Shown: positions 16,613-25,076, counted from the first letter of the stretch. The stretch is DNA of 64,000 nucleotides from JANXQG01 sp964615095 (GCA_964615095.1 CAZTPX010000026.1:1-64000), one strand, 5' to 3'. The notes: generated by a model from the sequence alone, not told the origin. Made by a program: numbers and translations.

Positions 16613-19501
16613 CTACTTCCCGCGTCCCGGGCGCAGCCACTTGGGCAGCCAGTCCCAGTGCATCACGCTAATGATGCTCGAGTAGTCGTCGGTCCAGAGC
16701 GGCACGCCGGGCTTGGCTTTGAGTTCTATCCACTCCTTGTTCTTGTTCAGCGCGCCCAGGTCCTCCGACTTGTTCGCCAGGACGGCCCACGTCGACGACG
16801 ACTTGCCGATTTCCGCCTCTTCATCGTCATCGCTGCGGACCCGGGCCACCACGCCCAACGCTTCGGCCACGCCGGCTACCACCGGTTCCAGCGCCAGATG
16901 CCGGTTCGACAAGTGTATCATCAGCAATCCGTCCGGGGCCAGCTTCTGGAAATACATCTCCACGGCTTCGCGCGTGAGCAGGTGGATGGGAATGGCGTCG
17001 GAACTGAAGGCGTCGATCAATAGCAGGTCGAACTGGCCGTCGGGCTCTTGGGCCAGCGTCAGCCGGGCATCGCCCATGCGGATCTGTGGTTCCACCTTGC
17101 ACTTGCTGATATAAGTGAAATACGCGGGGTCCTTGGCGATCCGCCGCACGGCGGCGTCGATCTCGAAGTACGTGAGCGACTGTCCCGGTTGCGCGTAGGA
17201 GGCGACGGTCCCGGTGCCCAGGCCAACGACGCCGATGTGGCCGCGATGAAGGAATGCATTGCGATACTCGCGGGCGTCGAACACGTCGCCCACCGGTCCG
17301 CTGCGGCTGTAATAGCTCCAGGGATCGAGTTCGTCCTTAGGATCGCGGCTCTGCTCGCCATGCATGGTGGAACCGTGCATCAGTCTGTGGCTGACCAGCG
17401 AGTCTCCATCGCGATCGTAATGGCCGCGCTCGACGCGGAGAACACCGAAGAAGCTGCGTGCCGAATCGATGACATTTCCCTGCTTGCCGCAGATCACGCA
17501 GACGCCCACGAGCGTGCCAATCGCTATGGCAAACCATGCGCGGCGGCGCTGCAGCAGGAAAGCCAGGATCCCCGCCAACTCGATCCAGTAGATCTTCGCG
17601 CTCGAACCGGTGATCGCCAGCACGAAGCTCTTCAACCCCTCCCAACGCCATTTCTCGGCCATACCGGCAAGGCGTCCTTGCCAAAGGGCGCCAAGGGCAA
17701 AGACAAGAACGCCGCATTGCACCAGCATGACCACCAACTCCAGCCAGCGCCAGAACCGTTCATTTCGACCCGATCGCGGCAGCGGACAGAGCAGGCATGC
17801 CGCGACGAGTATCAGCGGGTATTCCGGCGCGCTGTTGAAGACCAGGATCCCGGTCAGATCCGCGCAGATCAGGCCGCCGCCAATCGCGCCAGCCCAGATA
17901 CAGAGATAATACTCGGTCAAGTGCTCGCTCGCCGGGCGATCGACGGCCATTGCGCCGTGAAACACCAGCGTCGTGAGGAAGAATGCCGCCAACTGAATCG
18001 CGGCTACACCCACGCCGCTTCTGGTTAGCAGCCCCGGAAAGTAGATCGTGGCCGCCGCCCCGGCGATTGCCGCAGCCTGGAAGATCCGCAGCAACCAGAG
18101 CCACTTCAAGATCGGCCAGCGGGCGAAAGCCATAATCAACGAGAGCAAGTACAGCCCCGGCGGAACGGCCCACAGCAACGGCGGCAACGCCTCATTGACG
18201 GAAAAGTGCGCCGTGACGCCGATCAACAATGCCGCGGGCGCCGCCGTCAGCGCGAGCCACCAGAGGCGGCGGCGCCAGAACTGTTCGTATTGCCGCGACG
18301 GCGACGGTGGGCAAAGCAGGCATGCCGCGACGAGCATCAGCGGGTACTCCAGCACGCTGTCGAAGACCAGGGGGGCCACCAGCGCGCAGAGCAGGCCGCC
18401 GAGGACGCCGCCGGCCGACATCCAGAGGTAAAACTCGGTCAGGTGCCTGCTCGCCGGGCGGTCGGCGGCCATCGCCCCGTGGCATACCAGCGCGGTGAGA
18501 AAGAAAGTCGCCAAATGGAGCGCGCCGACATGCATGATGTCCTTGGTTTCCACTCCTCCAAGGTAGATCGTGGCTGCCGCCCCAGCGAGTCCTGCGGCCT
18601 GGAAGATCCGCAGCAACCAGAGCCATTTCAAGATCGGCCAGCGGGCGAACACGAGGATGAACGAGAGCAGGTACAACCCGAGCGGAATGGCCCACAGCAA
18701 CGGTACCGACGCGATATCCACGGAAAGGTGCGCCGTGACTCCCATCAACAACGCCGACGGCACCAGGGCCAGCGCCAGCCACCAGAGGCGGCGCGGCAGC
18801 GTGATCGGCGCATGGAAACCGGCGGGAAGCGAATCCTCATTCTCCGCGTGCGTTGCTTCCTCAACCGCACTCGCCGCGACAGCTTCTGTTGCCACGGCTG
18901 TGCGCCTTGCGGCGATCCACACGGCCGCCGCACAGATACCGAACAGCCCGATGAGCAACCCATAGCCGGCCGACCACCACTGTGTCTGCAATCTGAGCGT
19001 TACGAACCGTTCGATCACGAGCGGATAGGCTGCCAGGCCGGCGAGGCTGCCCAGATTGCTGGCCGCATAGAGGAAATAGGGATCTTTCGCCGCCCGCCCG
19101 CCGCAACGGGAGAACCAGGCCTGCAACAGCGGCGCACTGGCCGAGATGCAAAAAAAAGGCAGCCCCAAGCAGACCGCCAGCAACATCAAGAGCCAGGCAA
19201 CCGGGTTGCCCTCGCTGGGCGGCGCCCAGCCGCGGGCCACGCCGATAGGCAAACTGATGCAGGCCACGCAGAGCAGCGCGACGTGCAACAACGACTGCCG
19301 TCGCGGTCCAAGCCACTTCAACGAGAGGTGGGCGTAGACATAGCCCGCCATCAATACGGCCTGGTAAAACACTAGGCACGTGTTCCAGACCGCGGGCGAG
19401 CCGCCCAGCCGCGGCAATACCATCTTGGCGAACATGAACTCGACGGTGAACATCAAGGCCGCGCTCAGCAGGATCGTGGCCGCAAAGATTAGCTGTATCA
19501 T
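16613..19501 (-). CDS. Membrane-fused spermidine-synthase-like protein with duplicated membrane unit
   Basis: The 962-residue protein has an N-terminal block of about seven membrane helices (1-200), then two tandem copies of a 174-residue membrane unit (237-410 and 411-584), a short linker with further helices, and a C-terminal Rossmann domain. That domain shows GVVGLGTGTVASYAQPG, YFEIDAAVRRIAKDP, IRMGDARLTLAQ and LLLIDAFSSDAIPIHLLT, as in polyamine synthases. Family members normally have one membrane unit, so this protein is about 170 residues longer than expected. The reaction is not established for membrane-fused members. An aminopropyl or methyl transfer is possible, but key spermidine synthase residues cannot be confirmed by eye. 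Confidence 0.8.
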   Translation of the reverse strand: MIQLIFAATILLSAALMFTVEFMFAKMVLPRLGGSPAVWNTCLVFYQAVLMAGYVYAHLSLKWLGPRRQSLLHVALLCVACISLPIGVARGWAPPSEGNPVAWLLMLLAVCLGLPFFCISASAPLLQAWFSRCGGRAAKDPYFLYAASNLGSLAGLAAYPLVIERFVTLRLQTQWWSAGYGLLIGLFGICAAAVWIAARRTAVATEAVAASAVEEATHAENEDSLPAGFHAPITLPRRLWWLALALVPSALLMGVTAHLSVDIASVPLLWAIPLGLYLLSFILVFARWPILKWLWLLRIFQAAGLAGAAATIYLGGVETKDIMHVGALHLATFFLTALVCHGAMAADRPASRHLTEFYLWMSAGGVLGGLLCALVAPLVFDSVLEYPLMLVAACLLCPPSPSRQYEQFWRRRLWWLALTAAPAALLIGVTAHFSVNEALPPLLWAVPPGLYLLSLIMAFARWPILKWLWLLRIFQAAAIAGAAATIYFPGLLTRSGVGVAAIQLAAFFLTTLVFHGAMAVDRPASEHLTEYYLCIWAGAIGGGLICADLTGILVFNSAPEYPLILVAACLLCPLPRSGRNERFWRWLELVVMLVQCGVLVFALGALWQGRLAGMAEKWRWEGLKSFVLAITGSSAKIYWIELAGILAFLLQRRRAWFAIAIGTLVGVCVICGKQGNVIDSARSFFGVLRVERGHYDRDGDSLVSHRLMHGSTMHGEQSRDPKDELDPWSYYSRSGPVGDVFDAREYRNAFLHRGHIGVVGLGTGTVASYAQPGQSLTYFEIDAAVRRIAKDPAYFTYISKCKVEPQIRMGDARLTLAQEPDGQFDLLLIDAFSSDAIPIHLLTREAVEMYFQKLAPDGLLMIHLSNRHLALEPVVAGVAEALGVVARVRSDDDEEAEIGKSSSTWAVLANKSEDLGALNKNKEWIELKAKPGVPLWTDDYSSIISVMHWDWLPKWLRPGRGK
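17750..18793 (-). repeat. In-frame tandem duplication of a 522-bp coding unit
   Basis: Within the spermidine-synthase-like gene, 18272-18793 and 17750-18271 encode parallel 174-residue units. Both start RRLWWLAL and share FARWPILKWLWLLRIFQAA, HGAMA.DRPAS.HLTE and EYPL.LVAACLLCP. DNA identity is high in places, for example around CTGGAAGATCCGCAGCAACC in both. Each unit contains five or six membrane segments. Confidence 0.9.
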
Positions 19502-19624
19502 GGGTAGCTTGACTGCCTGGCAGGAGGGTCCGGTTCCAAGAGGACAGTCTACTATGCCAATGTCCGGCGGTCAATCGAGCGGTCCCACTGTAGGATAGGT
19601 TTTCAACCTGTCCAAGAAAAAGCT

Positions 19625-19633
19625 TGCTATAAT
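19625..19633 (+). promoter_or_regulatory. Extended -10 promoter next to a hairpin
   Basis: TGCTATAAT is a consensus extended -10 (TGnTATAAT) with no good -35. It lies 90 bases before ATG 19723. Just upstream, GGATAGGTT-TTC-AACCTGTCC (19593-19613) forms a short inverted repeat that could be an operator or a remnant repeat. Confidence 0.5.
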
Positions 19634-19722
19634 GAGCGGCTGCAAGGTATAGTTTAGGAGTGATTCAGGGCGACGGCAAGTGCCCGTTTGCCCATCATCG
19701 CCAAACCAAGGGAGAGCTGGAA

Positions 19723-21393
19723 ATGATCGCGCGAAACATCGTTCTAGTGGTTGCCGGATTCCTGTTGATGATGGCTTGCGTCGCCCAAGAGGCCGCCGCA
19801 CGCCAGGTCGCCCTGCTGGCGCCCAGCCTAGGCCAGATCCCCAACGATACGGGTAGCGACGGCGGCACGACCATGACCATCGAGGATTCCAAGGAACTCG
19901 GGGGCAAGGCGTTGAAGGTCGTCTTCGCCAAGGGCGACAGCGTCGGCGATCGCCAGGCCCGCGTCGGCGATTGGAAGCCGTTCATCAGCCTGCAGTTCAA
20001 CGCCTTCAATCCGGCGCAGCAGAAAGTGTCGTTGACCTTCACGGTCAAGCACAAGCGCACGACCAGCTACCAGACGCGCGTCGATTTTCCCCTCACGCTG
20101 AAGCCCGGCAAGAACGAGGTAAAGATCGGCATCGACGAATTGGCGAACGTCAATGGCTCGGCGCCGGACCTGTCGGCGGTGGGCAAGTGGTATCTCGCCT
20201 GTGCGGAGGGGGAGGCTCCCACGCTCTACTTCGGCGACATCTGGCTGACAGGCGACGATCTGCCGGCCGCGCCGGCAGGCGGCAGCACAGCCGCGGCGGG
20301 CGGTCCCGCGGCGGTTTACCACATCACGGGAACAGTGGGCAGCCAGCCGGTCAACCTCACCGCGACGCCCGAGGGCGCAGCGGCCCCGGCCCACATTGCG
20401 GCAGGCGGCAACGTTTCGGCAATCGGCAGCGATCCGGCGCGGCTGGCCCGCATCCGTGCGGCCAAGATGCCGGCGATCACCAAGCCCACCCTCTTCTGCA
20501 CGCCCGAGGCCGACGCCATCTGTTCGGCCCTGGAGGTCTACCCCGTGGACAACCCTTGGAACCGGGTCGTTTCCGATTGGCCGCTGCACCCGAACTCGCA
20601 GCAGATCATCGCCTCGATCGGCCCGCAGAAGCCGTTTCGCTACAACGCCGACATGGGCTTCGTCCTGGTGCCGCCCAGCCAGCCGCGCGTGGAGGTGAAG
20701 ATCGTGGACTATCCGGGCGAATCGGACAAGGGCCCCTTCCCCGTGCCCGCCAATACGCCCATCGAAGGCTGGCCCAGCAATTATCAGCGCGACCGGCCCG
20801 CCAACGAGTCGACCTTGGACAGCATCCAGCGCGACCTCCGCAAGGAGGGCGGCGACCGCCACGCTAGCGTCGTCGATCCGGTCAATCGCATGCTCTACGA
20901 GTTCTACCAGATGAAGAAGACCAATAGCGGCTGGCAGGCCGCGCAGTGCTCGATCTTCGATCTGAAGTCGAACCAGCTCCGGCCCGACGGCTGGACCTCG
21001 ACCGATGCCGCCGGGCTGCCGATCTTCCCGGCCACGGTGCGCTACGACGAGATCCGCCGGGGGATTGTCGAGCACGCCATGCGCCTGACCGTGGTTAAGA
21101 CCCGCCGGGCCTACGTGGCCCCCGCCACGCACTATGCCAGTCCGCACGAAAGCGAGAACTTGCCGCGAATGGGCGAGCGGATCCGCTTGAAGCGGGACTT
21201 CGACATCGCGGGCTTCTCGCCCGAGTTCCAGGCCATTTTGAAAGGTCTGAAGAAGTACGGCATGTTCGTGGCTGACAACGGCATCGACTGGGCGATCTCC
21301 GTCGCCCCCGACCCGCGGATCCCCGCCATGAGCGAGGAATTTCGCAAGATCAAGGGTTCGGCCTTCGAGGTGGTCGTGCCGCCGCAGAAGTAA
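19723..21393 (+). CDS. Conserved secreted protein of unknown function
   Basis: From ATG 19723 (after GGGAGAGCTGG) the protein has 556 residues and a signal peptide (MIARNIVLVVAGFLLMMACV, cut near AAARQ). Residues about 30-180 look like a carbohydrate-binding-type beta sandwich (GWKPF-like VGDWKPFISLQFNAFNP, LTLKPGKNEVKIGIDEL, LYFGDIWLTGDD). The rest matches an unnamed bacterial secreted family by its landmarks: DNPWNRVVSDWPLHPNS, GDRHASVVDPVNRMLYEFY, GWTSTDAAGLPIFPATVRYDE, EHAMRLTV and GMFVADNGIDWAIS. The conserved His, Asp and Arg residues suggest an enzyme, but no reaction is known. It is followed 14 bases later by an esterase gene, so the two probably act together. Confidence 0.7.
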   Translation: MIARNIVLVVAGFLLMMACVAQEAAARQVALLAPSLGQIPNDTGSDGGTTMTIEDSKELGGKALKVVFAKGDSVGDRQARVGDWKPFISLQFNAFNPAQQKVSLTFTVKHKRTTSYQTRVDFPLTLKPGKNEVKIGIDELANVNGSAPDLSAVGKWYLACAEGEAPTLYFGDIWLTGDDLPAAPAGGSTAAAGGPAAVYHITGTVGSQPVNLTATPEGAAAPAHIAAGGNVSAIGSDPARLARIRAAKMPAITKPTLFCTPEADAICSALEVYPVDNPWNRVVSDWPLHPNSQQIIASIGPQKPFRYNADMGFVLVPPSQPRVEVKIVDYPGESDKGPFPVPANTPIEGWPSNYQRDRPANESTLDSIQRDLRKEGGDRHASVVDPVNRMLYEFYQMKKTNSGWQAAQCSIFDLKSNQLRPDGWTSTDAAGLPIFPATVRYDEIRRGIVEHAMRLTVVKTRRAYVAPATHYASPHESENLPRMGERIRLKRDFDIAGFSPEFQAILKGLKKYGMFVADNGIDWAISVAPDPRIPAMSEEFRKIKGSAFEVVVPPQK

Positions 21394-21407
21394 CAAAGGA
21401 AGGGCAC

Positions 21408-22316
21408 ATGAATCTGCTTCCACTCGTGTTCTCCACGCTGCTTGCCGCCACGCCGCTGGCCCCGGGCGACCACACGCGCACGTTGCAACACGACGGTCGT
21501 TCGCGCTCCTATCTCGTCCACGTTCCGCCCAAGTACGATCCCAAGCGGCCGACGCCGGTCGTGCTGGTCTTTCATGGGGCCATGACCGACGCCGCGATCA
21601 CTGTGGGCTTGACGGGGCTGAACGCGAAGGCCGATAAGGAAGGATTCCTGGCCGTGTATCCCAACGGCACGGGGCGTTTCGAGCACATGCTGACTTGGAA
21701 CGGCGGCAACTGCTGCGGCGCGGCGCAGTGGAACAAGGTGGATGACGTGGGGTGTACGCGGGCCGTGTTGGACGACCTGGCCAAAGCGGCCAACGTGGAC
21801 GCCAAGCGGGTCTTTGCCACGGGCATTTCCAACGGCGGCATCATGTGCTACCGGCTGGCGTCGGAACTCTCCGACCGCATCGCCGCCATTGCCCCGGTGT
21901 CGGGAACGATGGGCACGGCGGCTTGCAACCCCAAGCGGCCCGTCTCGGTGATGCACTTCCACGGCAGCGACGACAAGTTCGTGCCCTTCAATGGCGGCGA
22001 CGGAGAGCGGGGCCCGCCCTTCGTCAAGTTCTTTTCCGTGGAACATTCCATTCAGGCCTGGGTCAAGGCCGATGGTTGCCCGGAAAAGCCGGTCATCCGC
22101 GAGGAAGCGACGAAGGTCGATGATGGCACGACTGTGCAGCGGAAGACGTATGGGCCGGGCAAGGACGGCGCGGAGGTGGTGCTCTTTGTCATCCGCGGCG
22201 GCGGCCACACCTGGCCGGGGCAGGAAATGAAGATCCAGTTCCTCGGCAAGGCCACGAAGAACATTTCGGCCAACGACCTGATGTGGGAGTTCTTCAAGAA
22301 TCATCCCATGAAGTGA
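21408..22316 (+). CDS. Secreted alpha/beta hydrolase, polyhydroxybutyrate depolymerase/feruloyl esterase type
   Basis: The 302-residue protein starts after AAGGAAGG and has a short signal-like N-terminus (NLLPLVFSTLLAATPLAPG). It shows the LpqC/esterase PHB pattern: TPVVLVFHGAMTD (oxyanion region), WNGGNCCGAAQWNKVDDVG, FATGISNGGIMCYRLA with nucleophile Ser141, VMHFHGSDDKFVPF with the Asp, and RGGGHTWPGQ with the catalytic His. These enzymes cleave polyester, acetyl or feruloyl esters, often on plant polymers. The upstream secreted protein gene is 14 bases away, suggesting an operon. Confidence 0.85.
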   Translation: MNLLPLVFSTLLAATPLAPGDHTRTLQHDGRSRSYLVHVPPKYDPKRPTPVVLVFHGAMTDAAITVGLTGLNAKADKEGFLAVYPNGTGRFEHMLTWNGGNCCGAAQWNKVDDVGCTRAVLDDLAKAANVDAKRVFATGISNGGIMCYRLASELSDRIAAIAPVSGTMGTAACNPKRPVSVMHFHGSDDKFVPFNGGDGERGPPFVKFFSVEHSIQAWVKADGCPEKPVIREEATKVDDGTTVQRKTYGPGKDGAEVVLFVIRGGGHTWPGQEMKIQFLGKATKNISANDLMWEFFKNHPMK

Positions 22317-22373
22317 CGCCGGGTTAAGGACCAGCGGAAGAATATCGACCGGTAATTCAATACGTGTCGCAAA

Positions 22374-22436
22374 CCATGTATCCGGCACACTCCGTGTGCC
22401 GTTGCAGACGGCACACGGAGTGTGCCGGATACATGG
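22374..22436. repeat. Perfect 29-bp-arm hairpin, GGCACAC family
   Basis: Arms 22374-22402 and 22408-22436 are perfect reverse complements with a 5-base loop (TGCAG). The inner arm GGCACACTCCGTGTGCCGT matches the 14317 element apart from one base; the outer arm (CCATGTATCC) differs. It is the first of three palindromic elements in the 631-bp gap 22317-22947. Confidence 0.85.
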
Positions 22437-22627
22437 AAGCCCCGACATTTATTCAATCCAAGCATCCTGCACTCTGTCCTCAGCATACAAATCTGCCTGG
22501 TCAAACTGTGACCAATCCGTACAAATTTTTATTAGTATACATTTGTATAAACCAAGCTACCAGCCCGGCAGGGCTTTCTGCCAACAGATCCCTGTGCCCC
22601 GCCAACCATGACCACCCAAGAGAGTTG

Positions 22628-22687
22628 GTTGGAGTCCCCGCTTTGGCCAGAGTGCCTGAAAACTCCGTCTAAAGGCGGAACTCCAAC
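22628..22687. repeat. GTTGGAGTCC-type palindromic element
   Basis: GTTGGAGTCCCCGCTTT (22628-22644) pairs with AAAGGCGGAACTCCAAC (22671-22687), 14 of 17 positions matching. It is related to the elements at 1723-1760 and 48384-48408. Confidence 0.6.
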
Positions 22688-22740
22688 GATCGGGCTTGAA
22701 TGCCGTGGCGGCAACCGAATTTCTCGGGGTCAGAAAACCC

Positions 22741-22863
22741 CAGGAGAACTGCAAAGTCCTTCGTAGCACGGAATTTATTCCGTGGCCTTGCCCTTCTTAG
22801 GGCAAGACGGAATGAATTCCGCGTTACGGAGGGCTGTCCTGTCGGCTTTTTGCAGTTCTCCTG
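22741..22863. repeat. 123-bp triple-nested inverted repeat
   Basis: Three concentric inverted repeats occur. The outer CAGGAGAACTGCAAA (22741-22755) pairs perfectly with 22849-22863. The middle CGTAGCACGGAATTTATTCC region (22762-22783) pairs with 22807-22828 at 19 of 22 positions. The inner CTTGCCCT (22787-22794) pairs with AGGGCAAG (22799-22806). No ORF is inside. It resembles a small non-autonomous palindromic element, or an RNA with a long stem ahead of the helicase-associated-repeat gene. Confidence 0.7.
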
Positions 22864-22947
22864 TAGAAAATCCTCGTAGAGCTGACTCTCCCCTTGACGG
22901 CGTGTTAATATATAGGGGATAGAAGTCCCTTCAACAGGAAATGGGTT

Positions 22948-23895
22948 GTGGTCATGGGAAAGAAACAGACATCCGGGCGAAAAGCCCCACGGGCAAAAAA
23001 GCCGCTGCACGAGCGGAAACGGGCCCTCGCGGCCCTCTTGGACTACAAGAAAAAATATGGACATTGCCGCGTGCCTACCACTTGGCCCGGGGACCCCGCG
23101 CTGGGGGCTTGGGTCTCCTACATGCGCTGGGCGCGGAAGCATAACCGGCTGAGCAAGGATCGCATCGCCGAACTGGACCGCATCGGCTTCGTCTGGAGCA
23201 TCAACGTCCGGCCCGAGTGGGAAAGCTACTTCAAGAAGCTGGAGGCGTTCAAGAAGAAGCACGGCCATTGCAACGTGCCCAAGGTCTACCCGCAGGACCC
23301 GGGTTTTGCCTGTTGGGTACACAACATGCGGGCGCGGAAGCGAAGGAAGGGTCTCGACCGCACGACGATCCGCCGCTTGACCGAATTGGGGTTCTGCTGG
23401 TCGGTGTTGCACCGCCGCTTCCATCGCCGCGACCTGGGCGAGTTCGTAGCCATCGTCGCCGCCTTCAAGAAGAAACACGGCAACGCTAGTCTCGTCAAGC
23501 AAGACGAGGTCATGGACGAGGACCTGCGGGGTTGGGTGCGCGACGTGCGGAAGAGCAAGAAGCACGGGCGGCTCGACCCCAAGGTCGTGCGGCAGCTCGA
23601 ACGGCTGGGGTTCGTCTGGGATCCCCGCACGCAGTTTTCGCAGGAGATGCGCGACGCGCTGCTTGCCTACCGGAAACGGTATGGCGACTGTCGTGTGCCC
23701 CGCATCTGGCCCGAGGACCCCCGGCTGGCGTCTTGGGTGTCGCGGATGCGCACGGCCAGGCGGCGGAACCAACTCACGCAGGCCGAGATCCGGGAATTGA
23801 CCAAGCTGGGCTTTTGCTGGAACGCGACCAGGGGCGAGAAGCCGCCGCGGAAGGGCACGAAGGCGACGGTCAAGCGAAAGGCCGCTTCGCGTTGA
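22948..23895 (+). CDS. Protein of four stand-alone helicase-associated (HA) repeats
   Basis: The GTG at 22948 is favoured because AGGAA lies about 7 bases upstream; ATG 22954 is the alternative. The 315-residue, very basic protein consists of four copies (about 25-90, 91-160, 161-230, 231-300) of the HA domain. Its hallmarks are FKKKHGHCNVPKVYPQDPGFA, then W-x-x-x-R, L...I..L..LGF.W. In other bacteria this domain is fused to DEAD-like helicases, where it is thought to bind nucleic acid. Here no helicase is fused or adjacent. Repeat 3 lacks the HCxVP motif (HGNASLVKQ), so it may have diverged. Lys/Arg-rich tails at both ends also suggest DNA or RNA binding. Confidence 0.85.
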   Translation: MVMGKKQTSGRKAPRAKKPLHERKRALAALLDYKKKYGHCRVPTTWPGDPALGAWVSYMRWARKHNRLSKDRIAELDRIGFVWSINVRPEWESYFKKLEAFKKKHGHCNVPKVYPQDPGFACWVHNMRARKRRKGLDRTTIRRLTELGFCWSVLHRRFHRRDLGEFVAIVAAFKKKHGNASLVKQDEVMDEDLRGWVRDVRKSKKHGRLDPKVVRQLERLGFVWDPRTQFSQEMRDALLAYRKRYGDCRVPRIWPEDPRLASWVSRMRTARRRNQLTQAEIRELTKLGFCWNATRGEKPPRKGTKATVKRKAASR

Positions 23896-24087
23896 GGTGT
23901 TTGGTAAGTTCGCCGCTCAGTTTTTCTGCTTCTGCTGCGCGCATGGTTTTGGGGCGACTTAAGGCCGTTTCCAAGGACCCGGCAAAAGTCCAGCGAGCAC
24001 GAGAGTGACGGGCCCACCCGCGCCGCACGACTCGCGGTAAGAGCGCTCCAAAGAAATGAGCAACGGTGGTAACGTTTCGCCGAATGA

Positions 24088-24352
24088 AGGAGCAGACCCC
24101 AGCCCGCTTGCCGGGCTGGTGAGAGAGTCTTTCTAGCGAGACAAACTTACGCCAGCCGATCTACGGCCCCTGCCGGCTTGTCCGGCAGGTGAAGAAGTCT
24201 TATTAACTAATGCCCGCGGCTCCATCGCTCGCAAGACTCATTCACCGGCCGGACAAGCCGGCAGGGGCCTACGAGGTATTCTTTGGCCGTCACCACTTCG
24301 CTCACAAGACTCTCTCACCTGCCAGGCAAGCTGGCAGGGGTCGTCTTCTTAG
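24088..24352. repeat. Composite palindromic intergenic repeat, copy B (core inverted)
   Basis: This is the second copy of the 7362-7623 element, within the 509-bp gap 23896-24404; the first 190 bases of the gap hold nothing recognisable. Left and right parts align with copy A in the same orientation: the AGCCCGCTTGCCGGGCTGGT start and the CTCACAAGACTCTCTCACCT end are both shared. The core (24167-24267), bounded by CCCCTGCCGGCTTGTCCGGC and its inverted copy, aligns with the reverse complement of the core of copy A. The shared segments GGTGAAGAAGTCTT and GCAAGACTCATTCACCGGCC lie at opposite ends of the two copies. Confidence 0.85.
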
Positions 24353-24404
24353 CCCCGTGTCGCGTAGCGCACCCGGGGAAAACATTGATCGAACTGGCCA
24401 ACAC

Positions 24405-25007
24405 TTACGGCAAGAGGTCTCTCGCGGCGATCCTCGCTATCTCCCGCCCATCGATTACCAGCGGAACGTTCTCCGTTTCGGCAACATCCGCGCGCACGCG
24501 GTAATCGGCCGCTTCGCCAACGCCGAACGGCTCGCTGTAGACCTCGATCCGCCGGTCGACCAGGTTGACAACCCAATAAACCGCGATGCCGGCCTTGGCG
24601 TAGATCGCTTTCTTGAATCCCTGGTCGCGGCGCAGCGTGCTGTCGGATACCTCGACCAGCAGGGCCACGTCCGTCGGCCCCGGATGCCGGTCGCGATAAT
24701 CGTCGTCTGTGCCGCGCACCACAACGACGTCCGGCTCCGGTTCACTGGTTGAAAGCGTTACAGGAGAAGGCGATCCCACATAATGGCCCTGCGGAAGGGC
24801 CGAACGCAGGGCAGTCTGAACGCGATGGGTTGCGCGACGATGGGCGGGTGAAATGGTCATTTTTGCAACGAGCAGGCCTTCTAGGAATTCTACGGAGTCG
24901 TCTTCGGTGACGATACCGTGTCGCACCATTTCGTGGAATTGCTTCATGCTCAGGCGTCCAAGAGGCTCCGCTGGCGCCGGAGCAAACGGAACATCAGCAA
25001 CGGACAT
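24405..25007 (-). CDS. Uma2-family (DUF820) putative PD-(D/E)XK nuclease
   Basis: The 200-residue protein has the Uma2 order: LSMKQFHEMVRHGIVTEDD, VEFLEGLLVAKMTISPAHR, a Pro-Asp in SEPEPDVVVVRG, ALLVEVSDSTLRRD (E-x-S in place of ExK) and YAKAGIAVYWVVNLVDRRIEVY. These give the PD-(D/E)XK-like site Glu, Asp and Glu plus Lys in the following helix. The family is expanded in planctomycetes and cyanobacteria, and its role is not established. A good promoter lies just upstream. The gene ends 53 bases from repeat copy B. Confidence 0.85.
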   Translation of the reverse strand: MSVADVPFAPAPAEPLGRLSMKQFHEMVRHGIVTEDDSVEFLEGLLVAKMTISPAHRRATHRVQTALRSALPQGHYVGSPSPVTLSTSEPEPDVVVVRGTDDDYRDRHPGPTDVALLVEVSDSTLRRDQGFKKAIYAKAGIAVYWVVNLVDRRIEVYSEPFGVGEAADYRVRADVAETENVPLVIDGREIARIAARDLLP

Positions 25008-25046
25008 TGTTGAAACCCTTCAAGGGAGAACTTTATTTCCAACACA

Positions 25047-25076
25047 AGTATAGCAAGCAATCGTCGCGCGGTCCAA
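25047..25076 (-). promoter_or_regulatory. Promoter of the Uma2 gene
   Basis: Read leftward: -35 TTGGAC (25071-25076), 18-base spacer, -10 TATACT (25047-25052). The start codon follows at 25007. Confidence 0.6.

Noticed and set aside
16658..19375. Several long rightward frames in the spermidine-synthase-like gene
   Set aside because: They are antisense shadows in GC-rich DNA; only the leftward frame shows domain motifs and membrane segments.
7362..24352. CRISPR array or insertion sequence to explain the repeat pair
   Set aside because: There are only two dispersed copies, no spacer pattern, no transposase frame and no clear terminal repeats with target duplications.
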